A DNA stretch of 50,678 nt. It comes from Gloeophyllum trabeum ATCC 11539. Its lineage: Eukaryota > Basidiomycota > Agaricomycetes > Gloeophyllales > Gloeophyllaceae. Below the pieces are notes generated by a model. That model worked only from the letters and a program-made list of their open reading frames with translations, did not search any database and was not told where the DNA came from. The DNA is taken from NCBI RefSeq assembly GCF_000344685.1, contig NW_006920411.1:1203975-1254652 (forward strand), given 5' to 3'. This document shows, piece by piece, positions 11,571 to 26,070 of this stretch. Position numbers and translations under genes: made by a program. Positions within the stretch are counted from its first letter, which is position 1, and each line of letters starts with the position of its first letter.

Positions 11571-11723
11571 GTTTACCGCTGCTCCCCGGGGAACACAGGG
11601 CGCGACAGAAGGGATCGAACACTTACATAAGCAGACATCAATGCCGTAACCGCCAACTTTTTCGATTTCACTTCGAGCCTTGCGGCACCGGTGCTGCTTG
11701 CAGTCACTCTCTGCCAGGCCGCC
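11571..11723. promoter_or_regulatory. Short bidirectional promoter, NDUFB9 / RRN3
   Basis: The two start codons are 153 bp apart and point away from each other, so this gap must contain the core promoters of both genes unless one starts inside the other. No clear TATA box is seen, which is common for housekeeping promoters. Coordination of respiration and ribosome synthesis is only a thought. Confidence 0.55.
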
Positions 11724-14268
11724 ATGGATCCCCACTCACGGTTTTCGCAGTTCAACCAGCGGCAGCGTAAAGTCGGCCCTATGTCTCCGAATGCGCGGTT
11801 CATGGAGCAGTCCCAAGTGAAAGTAGTGGCATCAGCCACCGACAATCCCAAGAAACATACGAAGTCCTTCCCTGCGCCGACGCTATCGATCGCAAGACCC
11901 ATAGCCACCAATTCGCGAATAAGACAAGATGAGCAGTACAGGAAGGATATGTACTTGGCTTTTATCAATAATGCTCTGCAGCAGAAGGCCAAGGTGTGTA
12001 TCTCCACGTCGATCACACGATAGACTCGATGCCTGAACTCTCGCCAGGGGAATAGCGAGGCTTTCGATGAGCTCCTTGACCAGTTCAACCTGAAAAACTC
12101 TGCTTCTGGGGAGGCTCCTTCACCATCCCCTCAATTGCGTCTCTGGATCCTAGCTCTGTCCCATGTGGTCTCCAGGCTGGACCGTCCCCTTGCTCCGTTA
12201 GTCGAAGCTATAGTGAACTTGCCTTGGACGACTATGGATAACGCATTCGTCAAGTCATATACGACATTCATCGGAATGCTGGTCAGCGCTCGGCCAGAAT
12301 ACTTGTCGCTCGTGCTGGGCACTATCACCCGAGGCTTTACTCATCGTGTGTTATTCAGCTTCTTAGACTGCGAACTGTGCTGGAACGTATCTTTGTAGAA
12401 TCCGGACTCCAGGCGTTAGATTCAAGCCTACCCGAAGGGTCATCCCGTCCTCTCACCCGCCGCGTGGTCTATGAACGTCAGCACTATCTGTTGCGTCACC
12501 TGCTCTCTTTGATCCCGACCTTGCCGTCGACCCTCCAGCCTTTACTTCTGAGTAATTTCCCTCACAAGCGGCAGAGTCAAGTTGCGCAGATTACGTATAT
12601 TCGCAATCTTCTTCAGGTCATGGACTACTGCCCGGAACTGGCGGATCGGATATTGGCGACAATCGTCGATCGTGCTCTGCAAATCGATGTATGTGTTCGT
12701 TATATGCCGTGTAATACCTGTAGACTCAATTCCCCTTCAGGTTGAGATCCAGGTTGAACTGGAGGAGCTCGAAGAGCTCGAGGGCGCCGGTGAGCAAGAG
12801 GAAGTATTCGAATTAGACCCCTTCGATACGGTCGTCGGCCAGGAGGGCAGCGATGAAGAGTCGGAAAGCGAGGATGGGGACGACGTAGATAACTTCAGCG
12901 ATCTATCATCCGACGCAGGAGGCGACGATGAATTGGGAGAGGAACCCGAAGTCCCTACCGATTTTCGCCACGTTCAAGACATGGTCAGTAAGCTGGATGC
13001 GATCCTCAAATTAATATTTGACCACTTCAATCGCACACATGCGTCGACGCCACCCTTGCCGGCATTGGTGCAATCACCCATGTCGTCTCGCCCCGACTCT
13101 CCGCTCTTTCCCTCGGATACCCCCTCGGAGCCATACAGACCGCCATCCCCGGAGTCTCTTGAACGAGGTAAAGCGCGTCGCCGCGCACAGTTCCACGCTC
13201 TTCTATCCATATTCGACCGTGCCATCATACGCACCTTCAAGTCACGGTATACGCAATTCCTGGTATTTTGGTATTCCTCTCTGGACCCCGAGTTCAGCGA
13301 TCTCTTCCAAGGGATGCTAGTATCCAAAGCTCTTTTGGAAGATGATCAGCCGGTGGTAACACGGGCTGCTGCCGCTAGTTATATCGCCAGCTTCGTGAGC
13401 AGAGCCCAGTTCGTTGATCGAGAGGGGACCCGCCGAGTAGTCTCGGTGCTGTGTAACTTCTTGAAGAGCCACATCGATATCATGGATGCCGTGACGATGC
13501 AGACCGGTACTACTCTGCCACCCACGCAGAGTATGGGCAACCACAGTGTATTTTATGCTGTATGCCAGGCGGTCTTCCTCGTTTTCTGTTTTAGATGGCG
13601 GGATCTGGTGGAGGAGGAAGAGGAGGACATGGACGAGCTCAGTTCAGTGGGTGCGTCCGCCCCGACCAAGAAGTGGATGCCCGAGCTAGGCGTCATCCAA
13701 CGTGTCATCACATCCCCCCTCAACCCACTGAAGGTGAGAGCGAGTTACCACTACGGGATCTGGTTAACCTTGCGATTTTTAGGTCTGCTCTGCAAACGTT
13801 GTGACACAGTTCGCTCGGGTCTCGCAAGCCACCGACTTTATCTACTGCTACACCATTATGGAAAGTAATAGGCGCAATGAGACGGGGTATAGCTCCGGTC
13901 CCTCGACTCCCGTTGGCAACGACCGAGGGACTCACTCCGCGCGGTCACGAGCGACTGCCGTCCATCCAGCTGTCCTTGGGCACTCCATCAACGCTGAACT
14001 GAATACCTTCTTCCCGTTTGACCCTTACAAGCTTCCCAAGTCCGCCTCCTATATTGAAGGAGTGTATCGAGAATGGTCGTCCGTGGCTATAGATGACGAG
14101 GAGGAGGACGAGGGGGAGGAGGAGGAGGATGAAGGGGACGTTGCCCAAGGTCCGGCCATACCTACCTCCGACGCGACCCAGGACGATACGGATGGTCTTG
14201 GTGCGTCATTTGGGGGTATGAGTATAAGCCCTATACCACCGCGTAATCTAGTCAGTGCTGGCTTGTAA
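11724..14268 (+). CDS. RRN3: RNA polymerase I initiation factor RRN3 (TIF-IA)
   Basis: Nucleolar factor that binds RNA polymerase I and makes it competent to start rRNA transcription. Exons 11724-11993, 12048-12345, 12399-12688, 12741-13733 and 13783-14268 fit in phase for 778 residues. The start MDPHSRFSQFNQR is preferred over the in-frame GTG at 11691. HEAT-like helices follow, with family blocks SGLQALDSSLPEGSS, HYLLRHLLSLIPTLPSTLQP and IQVELEELEELEG. An acidic stretch (residues about 270-320) then leads to VARSQATDFIYCYTIME-type sequence near the end, read here as FARVSQATDFIYCY. A second acidic run lies at 14090-14140. The acidic loop corresponds to the regulated, phosphorylated loop of the family. 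A nucleoside hydrolase follows on the same strand 279 bp on. Confidence 0.95.
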
Positions 14269-14547
14269 TTCTCCGTTCCCTTATATTCTTATGGATGGTC
14301 GTGTTGTCGTCGGGTTGCTGATGAAAGATGAGAGCATACACCTTCTATACGCCTTTAGATGGAATCGAGAAACCGTCACCTCAGGTAAACCAGGTATTGA
14401 CAATAGCCACTGGGCCCGAAAATTGGGGTCAGTAGAAGATCGCGGAGTGCTTTCGGAATACATTCGAACACCGCTCAATCTACGGTTATCTGGCCTTGTC
14501 CACTTCTGCATCCCTGAAGGCACTCAGTACTCCTTGCAGTACTCAAC

Positions 14548-15939
14548 ATGCGCTACATCTGGTTGGACGCAGATCCGGTGCGTCACTCATCTCAAGCAGC
14601 TCTGCTTTATGGCGGTACTTGACGAGTCGCACTTAGGGACATGATGATGCTACTGCGATTCTCCTGGCTCTGCATTGTCCCAATCTCCGCCTCCTGGGTG
14701 TCTCGACGGTAAGAATCATTTGTGCCGTAACATAGGTTGCTTGTCTATCCTAGACATGCCGATACAGGATTTAATTAGCATCGCTTTAGGTTCACGGTAA
14801 TGCTAGCGCGGAGTGCACTGAGATAAATGCTGCACGGTGTCTATACGCTTATGGCGCACCAGAAGACGTACATGTATATCCGGGTGCCACCAAGCCTTTG
14901 ATTCGACCAGCGAGACACGATCCAGAAATTCATGGTCTTGACGGCCTCGGGGGAGTTGAAGGGCTCCCTTCACCTACCAGCGAGGCTGTCCTGATGCGCC
15001 TGGGAGCAAAGGACCAAGCAGTCAGAGCTGTGGAGGGCATAGCGAGAGCGATCCTGACCGATCGCTCTCGGAAGATAACAATCATATCGACCGGACCATT
15101 GACGAACATTGCGCTTTTCGTGAGCGTTTATCCGGATTTACTTGACTCCGTCGAAGAGTTCGTCTTCATGGGCGGAGGGGTAGGTATCGGCAATCGTTCA
15201 GCAGTAGCAGGTGGGTCCCTCCCATTATACTCTCCCGGCGGCGTTTCTGACATATCATACAGAATTCAACATACTGTGCGATCGTGAGTTTGCTTTTCTT
15301 GCCTAAAGTGCTGTAGCTACTCATGAGACCCCGACTCAAGCTGAAGCCGCGCAAATCGTCCTCGATGTGCCCGTCAGGAAGGTCATGATCCCACTGAATG
15401 TTACCCATACTGCAATCGTGACTAGAGATTGGCACTGCGAATTACTAGCGCCAGGATCCGCCCCATCCGAAGCTTTGCCTAAACCGCAGACCAATCTCCG
15501 TCACACCCTTTCCACTCTAATCAATTTCTTTACTGAAGCCTACAAGTCCACTTTCGGATTCATAGACGGTCCCCCTCTCCATGATGCACTGACTATTGCA
15601 TATGTTTGTCGACCCGAATTATTCTCAAGCAAACGCTATAGAGTTAACGTAGAATTGAGCGGCGCTCAGTGAGTATCATTCTACAACATAACTCTTCGAT
15701 ATTGATACGGTATAGCACGTCTGGGGAGACGGTTGTAGACGTCTGGGGCTATCATTCGACCGATAACTCCTGGGGTGCGACTGGTAAGAACTGCCTTGTT
15801 ACGGAGTCTCTTGATGTAGGTTGCCATTCATTTCACAGGTTTGCCTGCTCACAATAACCTCCTGAAGGTAAACGGCTTCTTCGCACTCTTCCTGGACTGC
15901 GTTCGCCGCTGCGACGAAGTGTCCCCCCTTAACCACTGA
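14548..15939 (+). CDS. Inosine-uridine preferring nucleoside hydrolase
   Basis: Hydrolyses the N-glycosidic bond of ribonucleosides for purine and pyrimidine salvage. Exons are 14548-14577, 14637-14708, 14790-15210, 15263-15283, 15317-15668, 15716-15815 and 15868-15939, with phases that fit to give 355 residues. The calcium-binding motif is assembled across the first intron: DADP from exon 1 and GHDDATA from exon 2. Later blocks are TVHGNAS, IISTGPLTNIALF, FMGGGVG, EFNILCDP, VMIPLNVTHTA and the C-terminal FIDGPPLHDALTIAY, which holds the active-site His and Asp. The end VNGFFALFLDCVRRCDEVSP is typical. Exon 4 is only 21 nt and the intron after it only 33 nt. No secretion signal is seen, so it is probably cytosolic. 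It converges on the formin gene, 119 bp away. Confidence 0.93.
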
Positions 15940-16058
15940 CTGTATATAGACGTATATAGAGCATGAAATATATGGTAAATATATGATGTGATGGAGCTGT
16001 AAACGACAGAATCCTGAGATGGCGGTAGAGACCCAAGAGATCCGAACAACATGTCCTG
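15940..16058. terminator. Convergent 3' region, nucleoside hydrolase / formin
   Basis: A 119-bp AT-rich gap (tatatag and atatatggtaaatatatg runs) between two stop codons facing each other. It must supply 3' ends for both genes, so the transcripts probably overlap. No exact AATAAA is seen. Confidence 0.4.
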
Positions 16059-19000
16059 TCATTCGAATATACGACTTTGCCTTGAACCGTCCAAGAATAT
16101 CTTGCTCAGGGGACGCTCCCTGTTGGGACGTGCTCGTCTCTTCCCAGTCCGCATGCTTCGTATAGCCTGGTCGAGGTCTCCGCGACCAACTGAGAGACCT
16201 CCGACACGACCTTGAGAATCCGGAGGTGGCCTCAACGTTTGTCCGTCCTGGCTTCCCTTGATGGTCTGCCCAGAGAAATTAGACGATAAACGAGTGTTGA
16301 TAGCCGCGACACTGACTGATTCTGGTGTCTTGTCCGACTCTTCCTCGAAGACCGACACGGAAGACGCAGTCGGCGCAAGTTTCGGCGCAGCATCATGAAC
16401 CTCCAAGGCTGCTTTCTAATCACCCAGTCAAAACATCGCCTCACGTTCAATCAGTCAGTCTTACCTGCAAATTCGACGAGAAAGTTACGACCAGTGCGAA
16501 GAAGTCCTCATACTTTGGCGCGTCGGAGGAATCGGGATTTTCTCCATAGTAGAGAAGGAGTGATCGGAGTTCTCTCTCAACTACATTCACCATGCTTTTC
16601 AGAGCATTCACACTTGGTGTGACTTGTGATATGAATGGCTATGTGGCATGTCTTGGTGAGACTCTGCAAACCAGCAGTGGCGGGCGAGGCGAACCTGCAT
16701 GACAACGATAAACCTATCACCGGGAGGCGTCGTTGCTTGCTGTAAGTTTCGGACCTCCTGCTGTACACGGCCGAGGCCCGAAGTAAGACTGTTCACAGAC
16801 GTGACGACAGTCTGCACGGACACTAGATTATAACGGTCAGCCTGGCAGGAAGATGATTTGGGAAAACAAAACAAACCTCGTGCTGCTGCTTCAAGATGGG
16901 GCAGTTCATCGGCGAACGTCACCAATGACGGATCTGTGCGCAAGAGTACCTTCGCGACGTAGTGTAAGAGTGTAGGACACTCGGGCCCTCCTTTGACAGT
17001 CCTCGTTTCCTTCAGCTGCAGGAAGGCATCCTCAGTGAGGTGTGATCAATGATACAGTTCACTATACCTTCAGAAGAGCTTCCAGCTGGAATCCACGAGC
17101 GCCTCCTCGGAATGTCGATCCATTCAAAGCGTTACCAACGGTCAAAATAGCCTAACCGAACGTTCATCTTCGGCAGATAAGTCGACAGTGAGGCACGAAC
17201 CTGAAGTACTTGCTTGAACCTCTTCGATGACCTAAGCTGCTGAGATGCGTTGCGCAGAATATCCAGCTCGGGTCGGACTTCTTCAATGTCCAGTTCAAGC
17301 TTTCGTCGATACAGCATGCATTCTATTCGTTCAGAAAGTCGTGGAATCGTCATGATCTAGACATAGTTAGTATTGCCTTTTACTTTCGCCAAGATGCCAA
17401 CCTTACTTCGTTGAAATACTGATCAGCTTTTGCTAGCTTGCTCACGTCCCCGAAGTCTTTGATCCGGCTCATCTGGGGTAAAGGTCAAGTCAGACAAATA
17501 CTGACATTTCTCTTCGAAACTGACCTCCTCTGCTGTAGGTAATTGTTTACTGATGGCTTTCAGGTCATCAACTGACAACTTGAAGTCGTCTACATCCAGC
17601 AGGGCTTTCCGAATATCAGGATATCCGAGCTTAATACGAGATAACATGATGGCTATGCAAGGGATTGAGCATCGAGGTTCAATCCAGTCATTGTGCATGA
17701 AACAACCTACCTATATTGTTGGCCCGGGTGATATCTAAGAGCGTGGTAACAGCTTGCTTCCTGGTAGGACTTGCAACCAGTTGCGAGGATGTCGACTGGG
17801 AATTATCGATGGCGAAGGTCGCTTCAAGATCATCCATCTTGAACATCGTAGTCGCTCCCACTTCATTCCAAACAGTTGAACTCAAGGCAGGATCGGGTAG
17901 CTTGTTCCAGAAGAAGGGCTTGAGGCGCTTCGACGATTTGTTCAATACAGGCTTGGAGAAGCTCCTAAACCCCGGAGGCGGGGGCGGGGGCGGAGGGCCA
18001 CCAGGACCGGGTGGCGCTGTTAGAGGTGGAGGCGGAGGAGGAGCTGTTCCATGGGACTGAAATGGCGGAGGAGGGGGAGGTGGTGGTGGTGGTGGCGGCG
18101 GCGGAGCCCCATGGGGAGACTTTGTAGCTAGATAGGATAACACAGTAGGCTAGTGTCAGCAGATGTATCACCGCATCCAAAAAGAAGAACATCACCCTCT
18201 GTAACTGAATGCACAACCGGAGCCGGAGGGGGCGGAGGAGGTGGTGGTGGTGGAGGAGGAGGAGGAGGAGGAGGCACCGAAGGTCCAGGGGTCGATGGAG
18301 GTGACATGACCGAATTCGCACGGGAGGGCTTAGGCCTCACTGGTGGAGGTGGTGGTGGGGGTGGAGCAACCTGAGATTTGTAGTCTTTCTCCGTAATGAA
18401 CTTTGGCTTGGAAGCTAATTGCAACTCAAGTGCAGAAATTTGGGAACGAAGGGAGGCGATTTCTTCGTCTTTCTGAGCTAGACTCTCGATTGCTCGGGTC
18501 GCGATGACCTGTGGGTCTACATCCGACTCTCGATTTTCCTCTCTTCGAAAACGAGAGTACACGGACTCGAGGGCTCGTTTCAAATAAATCACCTCCTTAT
18601 CTTTCGAGGTCCAGCCGCTCTCAAGCTCCTCGTTCTGTCACCCGAGCATTAGGGATGCATGGGACAGATTATGCGAGTCTTTTACCTTAATCTTGAGTTT
18701 GGCTATCTCATCGCTGAGTGCGTTCCATTTCGCCCTGTCACGTCTCGCACGGTCCTCCTTCATAGCCAATTAATGGACAGAATAGACATATTACTCAGTT
18801 AAACTCACCGCTTCTCTGCCATCGTTAGGATTCTGAGCCTTAAGACGCTGCAGTTCACCTTGCAGCTGGAGAACTTGCTTCTCTTTCTGAATCAGACGCT
18901 GAACTAGGCCATGGAAATTCTGAGACTGGTAGTAATGAGTGCAGGCGTCCTGGAGTTAGTCAGGCGAAAATCTAACCTCTTGCCCGCCTTTACCTAGGCT

Positions 19001-22000
19001 CTTGGGTTGAGGAACTGGAATGCTAAGGGGAAGCGCCTTTAAGGTATTGAGCTCTGCAGTCTGTTCGTCCAACTGATCGTGCAGAGCTGTACGCTGACAG
19101 CGCGAAGTCAGAACTTGTAACAAGAAATTTACATCCTCGCTTACCTCCTGGATCAATTCCTCGACTCTGCGACGCAGGGCTTCTACCTCCTCTACCGAAC
19201 CCAATCCAGACGAGGATAAGACGTCAAGTTGTTCTCCTGTTAGGTGTTCAATCGAAGCCAGGAACCGCTTCATGGCCATCTGTAACCCTTCAGTACTACT
19301 CACATGTCATGCTGGCGTTAGTCTCCTGGCCGGACATGGTTGGCATACGTACAGATTATCCATTTCAAGCATTTGCTCCAGGAAACCGTCGACGATGGCG
19401 ACCAACTCGGATTTGAATCCCCTGCGTAGATTCAATGGGCGAAGCACATGCACGTTAGTGTGTCACGTACGTATCGATATCTCTCTGCAAGACCATGCAA
19501 TACAACTTCAAGGTCTTTATGACAGTGGGATATAGGTCATGCTGATACTTCGCAGCCTGGATCAATTCATCTAGAATAAGTGTCCCTTCGGAAGACTCTC
19601 TTTGGTGTCCGGAGCCATCCCGCATCAGCTTGCGAGCTCGTTCGCGCATGTCTTCCTCATCTTCGAATTTCTCCTCTGTATAGACGTCGAGTTGCGTCAG
19701 TAAAGGATCGGGCGGACTAACATATCGGAGTGCCTAGATATGCAAGTCAATAAACACGAGGAGTAATGAAATGAATAGCAGAACTTACCACGATGGCCTC
19801 GTTCAAACCTCGTCGAGTAAACTCGTCTCGCAGTAGAATGCGTTCCTCCAATGAATCGGGACAATTGGTGAGAGCGTTGACCAGGGACATAGAAGCCACA
19901 CGAGCATCCCATATACCTTCATCATCACCACCTGGATCTGACGAAGCTGCTGCTTCCCCATCAAGTTCACTATCAGGCAACCGTAAAGACGCAATAAGTT
20001 CCTCGAATCGGAAGGCCTCGTCGAATGCAACTCGGTAGTCTGACATGGCGGCGAGCACTGCTCTATGACCTTCACTCAGGTTAAGGACACATATAGCGGC
20101 GAGGACTTCGGACGCCAGTGTCCGTAGTTTATACGATGAATCATGGAGGGAGTAGGCGATATGCGTAATGATAGTCGGGGACGATAGTACGCGGCTGAAC
20201 CCGGGCTACTGGATGTCAGTACGACCACAAGACGTTGATATGTTGTTATATCTTACCTCAGTATTCAAGAGTACCCGCAAGCATTTCACCAGCTCCAAAA
20301 GGACGGTAGCCTCGACATCAGAGAGCTTCTTCCGCTTGCCGCCTTTACCAACGAGGCCAGACAGCAAGTTTCCCAGGACGTCAATGCCTTGTTCATCGTT
20401 GACAAACTCCTCAATCCAGTCTAATTGAGCAGTCGACAAGTGCACCCGGAGCGATATCAAGTGTTTGACGAGTTTCATGTCTGTTACTTTAGAAGACTGA
20501 ACCATCTCCACATACCACCGCGGTGTCTTAGCATTCTGACCCTTCGCGTTACCGCTAGAGGCGTCTCCGCCCGATGACGCCCACCAGCTCGACCATAGTC
20601 CACCAGTGCTCTGAGGTTTCAACGGTAGGGGATCTTCAGATATCCTGAGCGATTTAGTGTTAGAGGCTCTCTCACTCGACTTCTGAGCCTCCTGCGCTTC
20701 CGAAGGAGCAGAACCACCGGTACCCCAGCCCACCATCGAGAAGCGTTTCATTATGCCGGAGTCTCCTGTCAATTGAGGGACGAGGCGAGGCAGCAGGCCG
20801 GCACCGCTTGCAGGCCCGTACGACGCTGAGTATGAGGCATCGGCGAGCTGCCGTGCCTGAGACTTCGACGCAGCCTTAGAGAGCGTGGCGGCGCGGAACG
20901 CTTTGTTCTGCTGTATGAGATACCGCTTACGTTCGGCCGGCAACTTATACATTTCGGCGCGCTTTGCTCCCTTCAGACCCAATTCGTCCTAACATGTCTC
21001 GGGGTAAGATAAATCCAAATCAAGCATACTCGGGTACGCACCAGCATTAGCTCGAATTCGGTAGGATCAGGTTCACCTTCATCCTCTTCAGGTTCTGGTT
21101 CCGCAACGATTTTGCTGATGATTCCATTGCCGCTCTTGTGCTCAACTAGCTTTGGCTCGCTGACACTCTTCCGCTTGTCAGGTAGTGAAGAAACGCTGGA
21201 CGACGGCGAAGTGCTATACCAGCTGTCGAATAAACTAGAAAGACGGTTCTGCGATATAGTGCTCCTCCAGTCACCGGAGCCTTGGGTTCCTGTCGGTGAG
21301 AAAGCAGGAACAGGAGACTCAGGTCTGTCCTCCTGCTTCAATGTACCGTCGCCCTCTTCACAGTCCTCCTCCTCGGATTCCTCCAAGTCCGCCAATCGTC
21401 TGATTGTGGCTTGGGAGGGAGTGAACGACGATGAAGACACTGAACGGGCATTTGACCTTCGGTACCATTCATCCGGTACGCAGAATCGGAAGCTCCGAAC
21501 TGCTGAGCTAGATAGGGGATTTGGAGTAAGAGGTGCTTGGACCAGACTCAGCACAAGGTATGAAGCAGGAACCCTCGAATATCCTAGTCCAGAGTTGAAT
21601 AACATGCACGGTGACAAGTAGAGACCAGAGCACGTACTCTCGGCTTGACCGTCGGACCACACTTCCTCGAAGACATAGTCAATATTTCCAGCGCCGGGTA
21701 CAGGTAAAGCCTTAGTTAAGCCGAGCTCTTCAATCACCGCTCCCATAATGTCCTGGATGGTGGTAGTTCGCGCGATGAAGACTTTCCATTGGAAGCCATC
21801 ATATATCTCGGGTACTCGCAAGAAAGACACCGACAGTGAAAGGAGAGGATTCAGTGATACAAGCTTCAAACCTGGGGCATGCAGATGAGACGTTAGAGGG
21901 AAAGCGGAGAAATGACGCTGGCCGGTAGGGCTCTGGGGTGTCTTGGAGACCAGGGGAGCAACCTGCTCGGAGGCATCCACAATGCCTACATAGCATCTCA

Positions 22001-22267
22001 GTAACTTGAGCATTTCCTACGATTTTACGAACCATCTCCGAGAGCGTCCAGCTCCTCTTCCTCCCATGCTCGCCCATTCGCCTCCTTTCGCACCCTCTGC
22101 ATTGCCCAGCCTTCATCTTGGAGGTCACCCAGGACCTCTGCCCGTACTTCTTCTAAATCCTTAAGCGCGTCTATCACGTCTTGCACAGTTCCATCAGATG
22201 ATATAGTGGCGAACTGGAGAGTCCCGCTCGGTATGAGGGTCGGCACAATGAGTGAATCCGTCGACAT
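16059..22267 (-). CDS. Diaphanous-type formin (Bni1/SepA-like), FH1-FH2
   Basis: Actin nucleator and elongator at hyphal tips, septa and rings. Translation from the ATG at 22267 gives an N-terminal domain (LIPSGTLQFATISSDGTV) that joins across a 47-nt intron to DGIVDASEQVAPL. The next block runs HFSAFPLTSHLHAPGLKLV to VPEIYDGFQWKVFIARTT, of ubiquitin-like or RA/PH appearance. After a Ser-rich acidic linker comes the GBD/FH3 region (ELMLDELGLKGAKRAEMYKL, PRWYVEMVQSSKVTDM). A coiled coil, the FH1 proline runs (about 17960-18370) and the FH2 domain (LKPFFWNKLPDP, LGYPDIRKALLDVDD, FKQVLQ, GNALNGSTFRGGARGF) follow. The extreme C-terminus carries a DAD-like sequence, GDLDQAIRSMRTGKRRARP. GBD plus DAD indicates Rho-GTPase-relieved autoinhibition. 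At least a dozen introns are present; I have not fixed every edge. Confidence 0.92.
17960..18370 (-). repeat. FH1 polyproline-coding microsatellite
   Basis: On the plus strand this stretch is dominated by GGA, GGT and GGC triplets (for example ggtggtggtggtggtggcgg near 18080). On the coding strand it encodes runs of 7-12 prolines separated by a few other residues: the FH1 region that binds profilin-actin and SH3/WW domains. Several separate tracts are seen, broken by one intron. Such triplet runs are prone to length change, and the G-rich strand could fold as a quadruplex or pair as a triplex. That property is inferred from base composition. Confidence 0.85.
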
Positions 22268-22639
22268 GAGACTACAGCCCTAGATACAGTGACGCCTAGA
22301 TTTTAGAAAGCCCGGATGTTCAAGAAGGCATAAGAGCCGCGCGTCCCAGTCCAGGCAGCAACTGCGCGGGAACTCTAAGGAGTGGGGAATTGCAACGAGT
22401 GTTTCTCCGCGGACCGAGGACTAAGATAGAGGCTCTGACTTACCCCGATATGGTAATCCTGGGGTTCGGGACCAATAGTGATGCCGAGTTAGTTGAGGAC
22501 TCGGACGGGAGATCATGATGGACCTTCGACTGTGACTAGCTTGAACGACTACTATGCTCATATCAATAATACAAACCGGGACACTGAGAAACAGGGAGCA
22601 GAAGATACAGACTTGAATAGCAGTGAAGCGGACCAGAAA
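22268..22639. promoter_or_regulatory. Formin upstream region / MCM6 3' end
   Basis: 372 bp between two minus-strand genes. It contains the formin promoter and 5' UTR and the 3' end of MCM6. I see no coding sequence, no TATA box and no repeat worth naming. Confidence 0.4.
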
Positions 22640-25926
<3,287 letters not shown>

Positions 25927-26070
25927 GGTAGACACGATGTGAGGTGGTAATAGGATTTGACGCGACGCGTACTGCTAATTAGCCATACGCGAAAACGCCG
26001 GCCCTAAATTCCTCTGTTGTAAGGCGTGCCTTAGGCCTACGGTGGCTTCGGCCTGTAATTACCCTTGATC
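25927..26070. promoter_or_regulatory. Bidirectional promoter of MCM6 and phosphatase with MCB/SCB cluster
   Basis: Only 144 bp separate the two divergent start codons. Overlapping boxes lie at 25960-25970: ACGCG followed directly by ACGCGT. A third, acgcgaaaa, is at 25987-25995 and fits the Swi4/E2F-like CGCGAAAA form. MBF and SBF act through these sites on replication genes, including MCM genes, in yeasts. That they drive MCM6 at G1/S here is a well-founded inference. The phosphatase on the other side may share the timing. Confidence 0.75.

Noticed and set aside
18153..18374. Polyglycine open frame on the plus strand
   Set aside because: It is the reverse complement of the proline-coding FH1 region of the formin.
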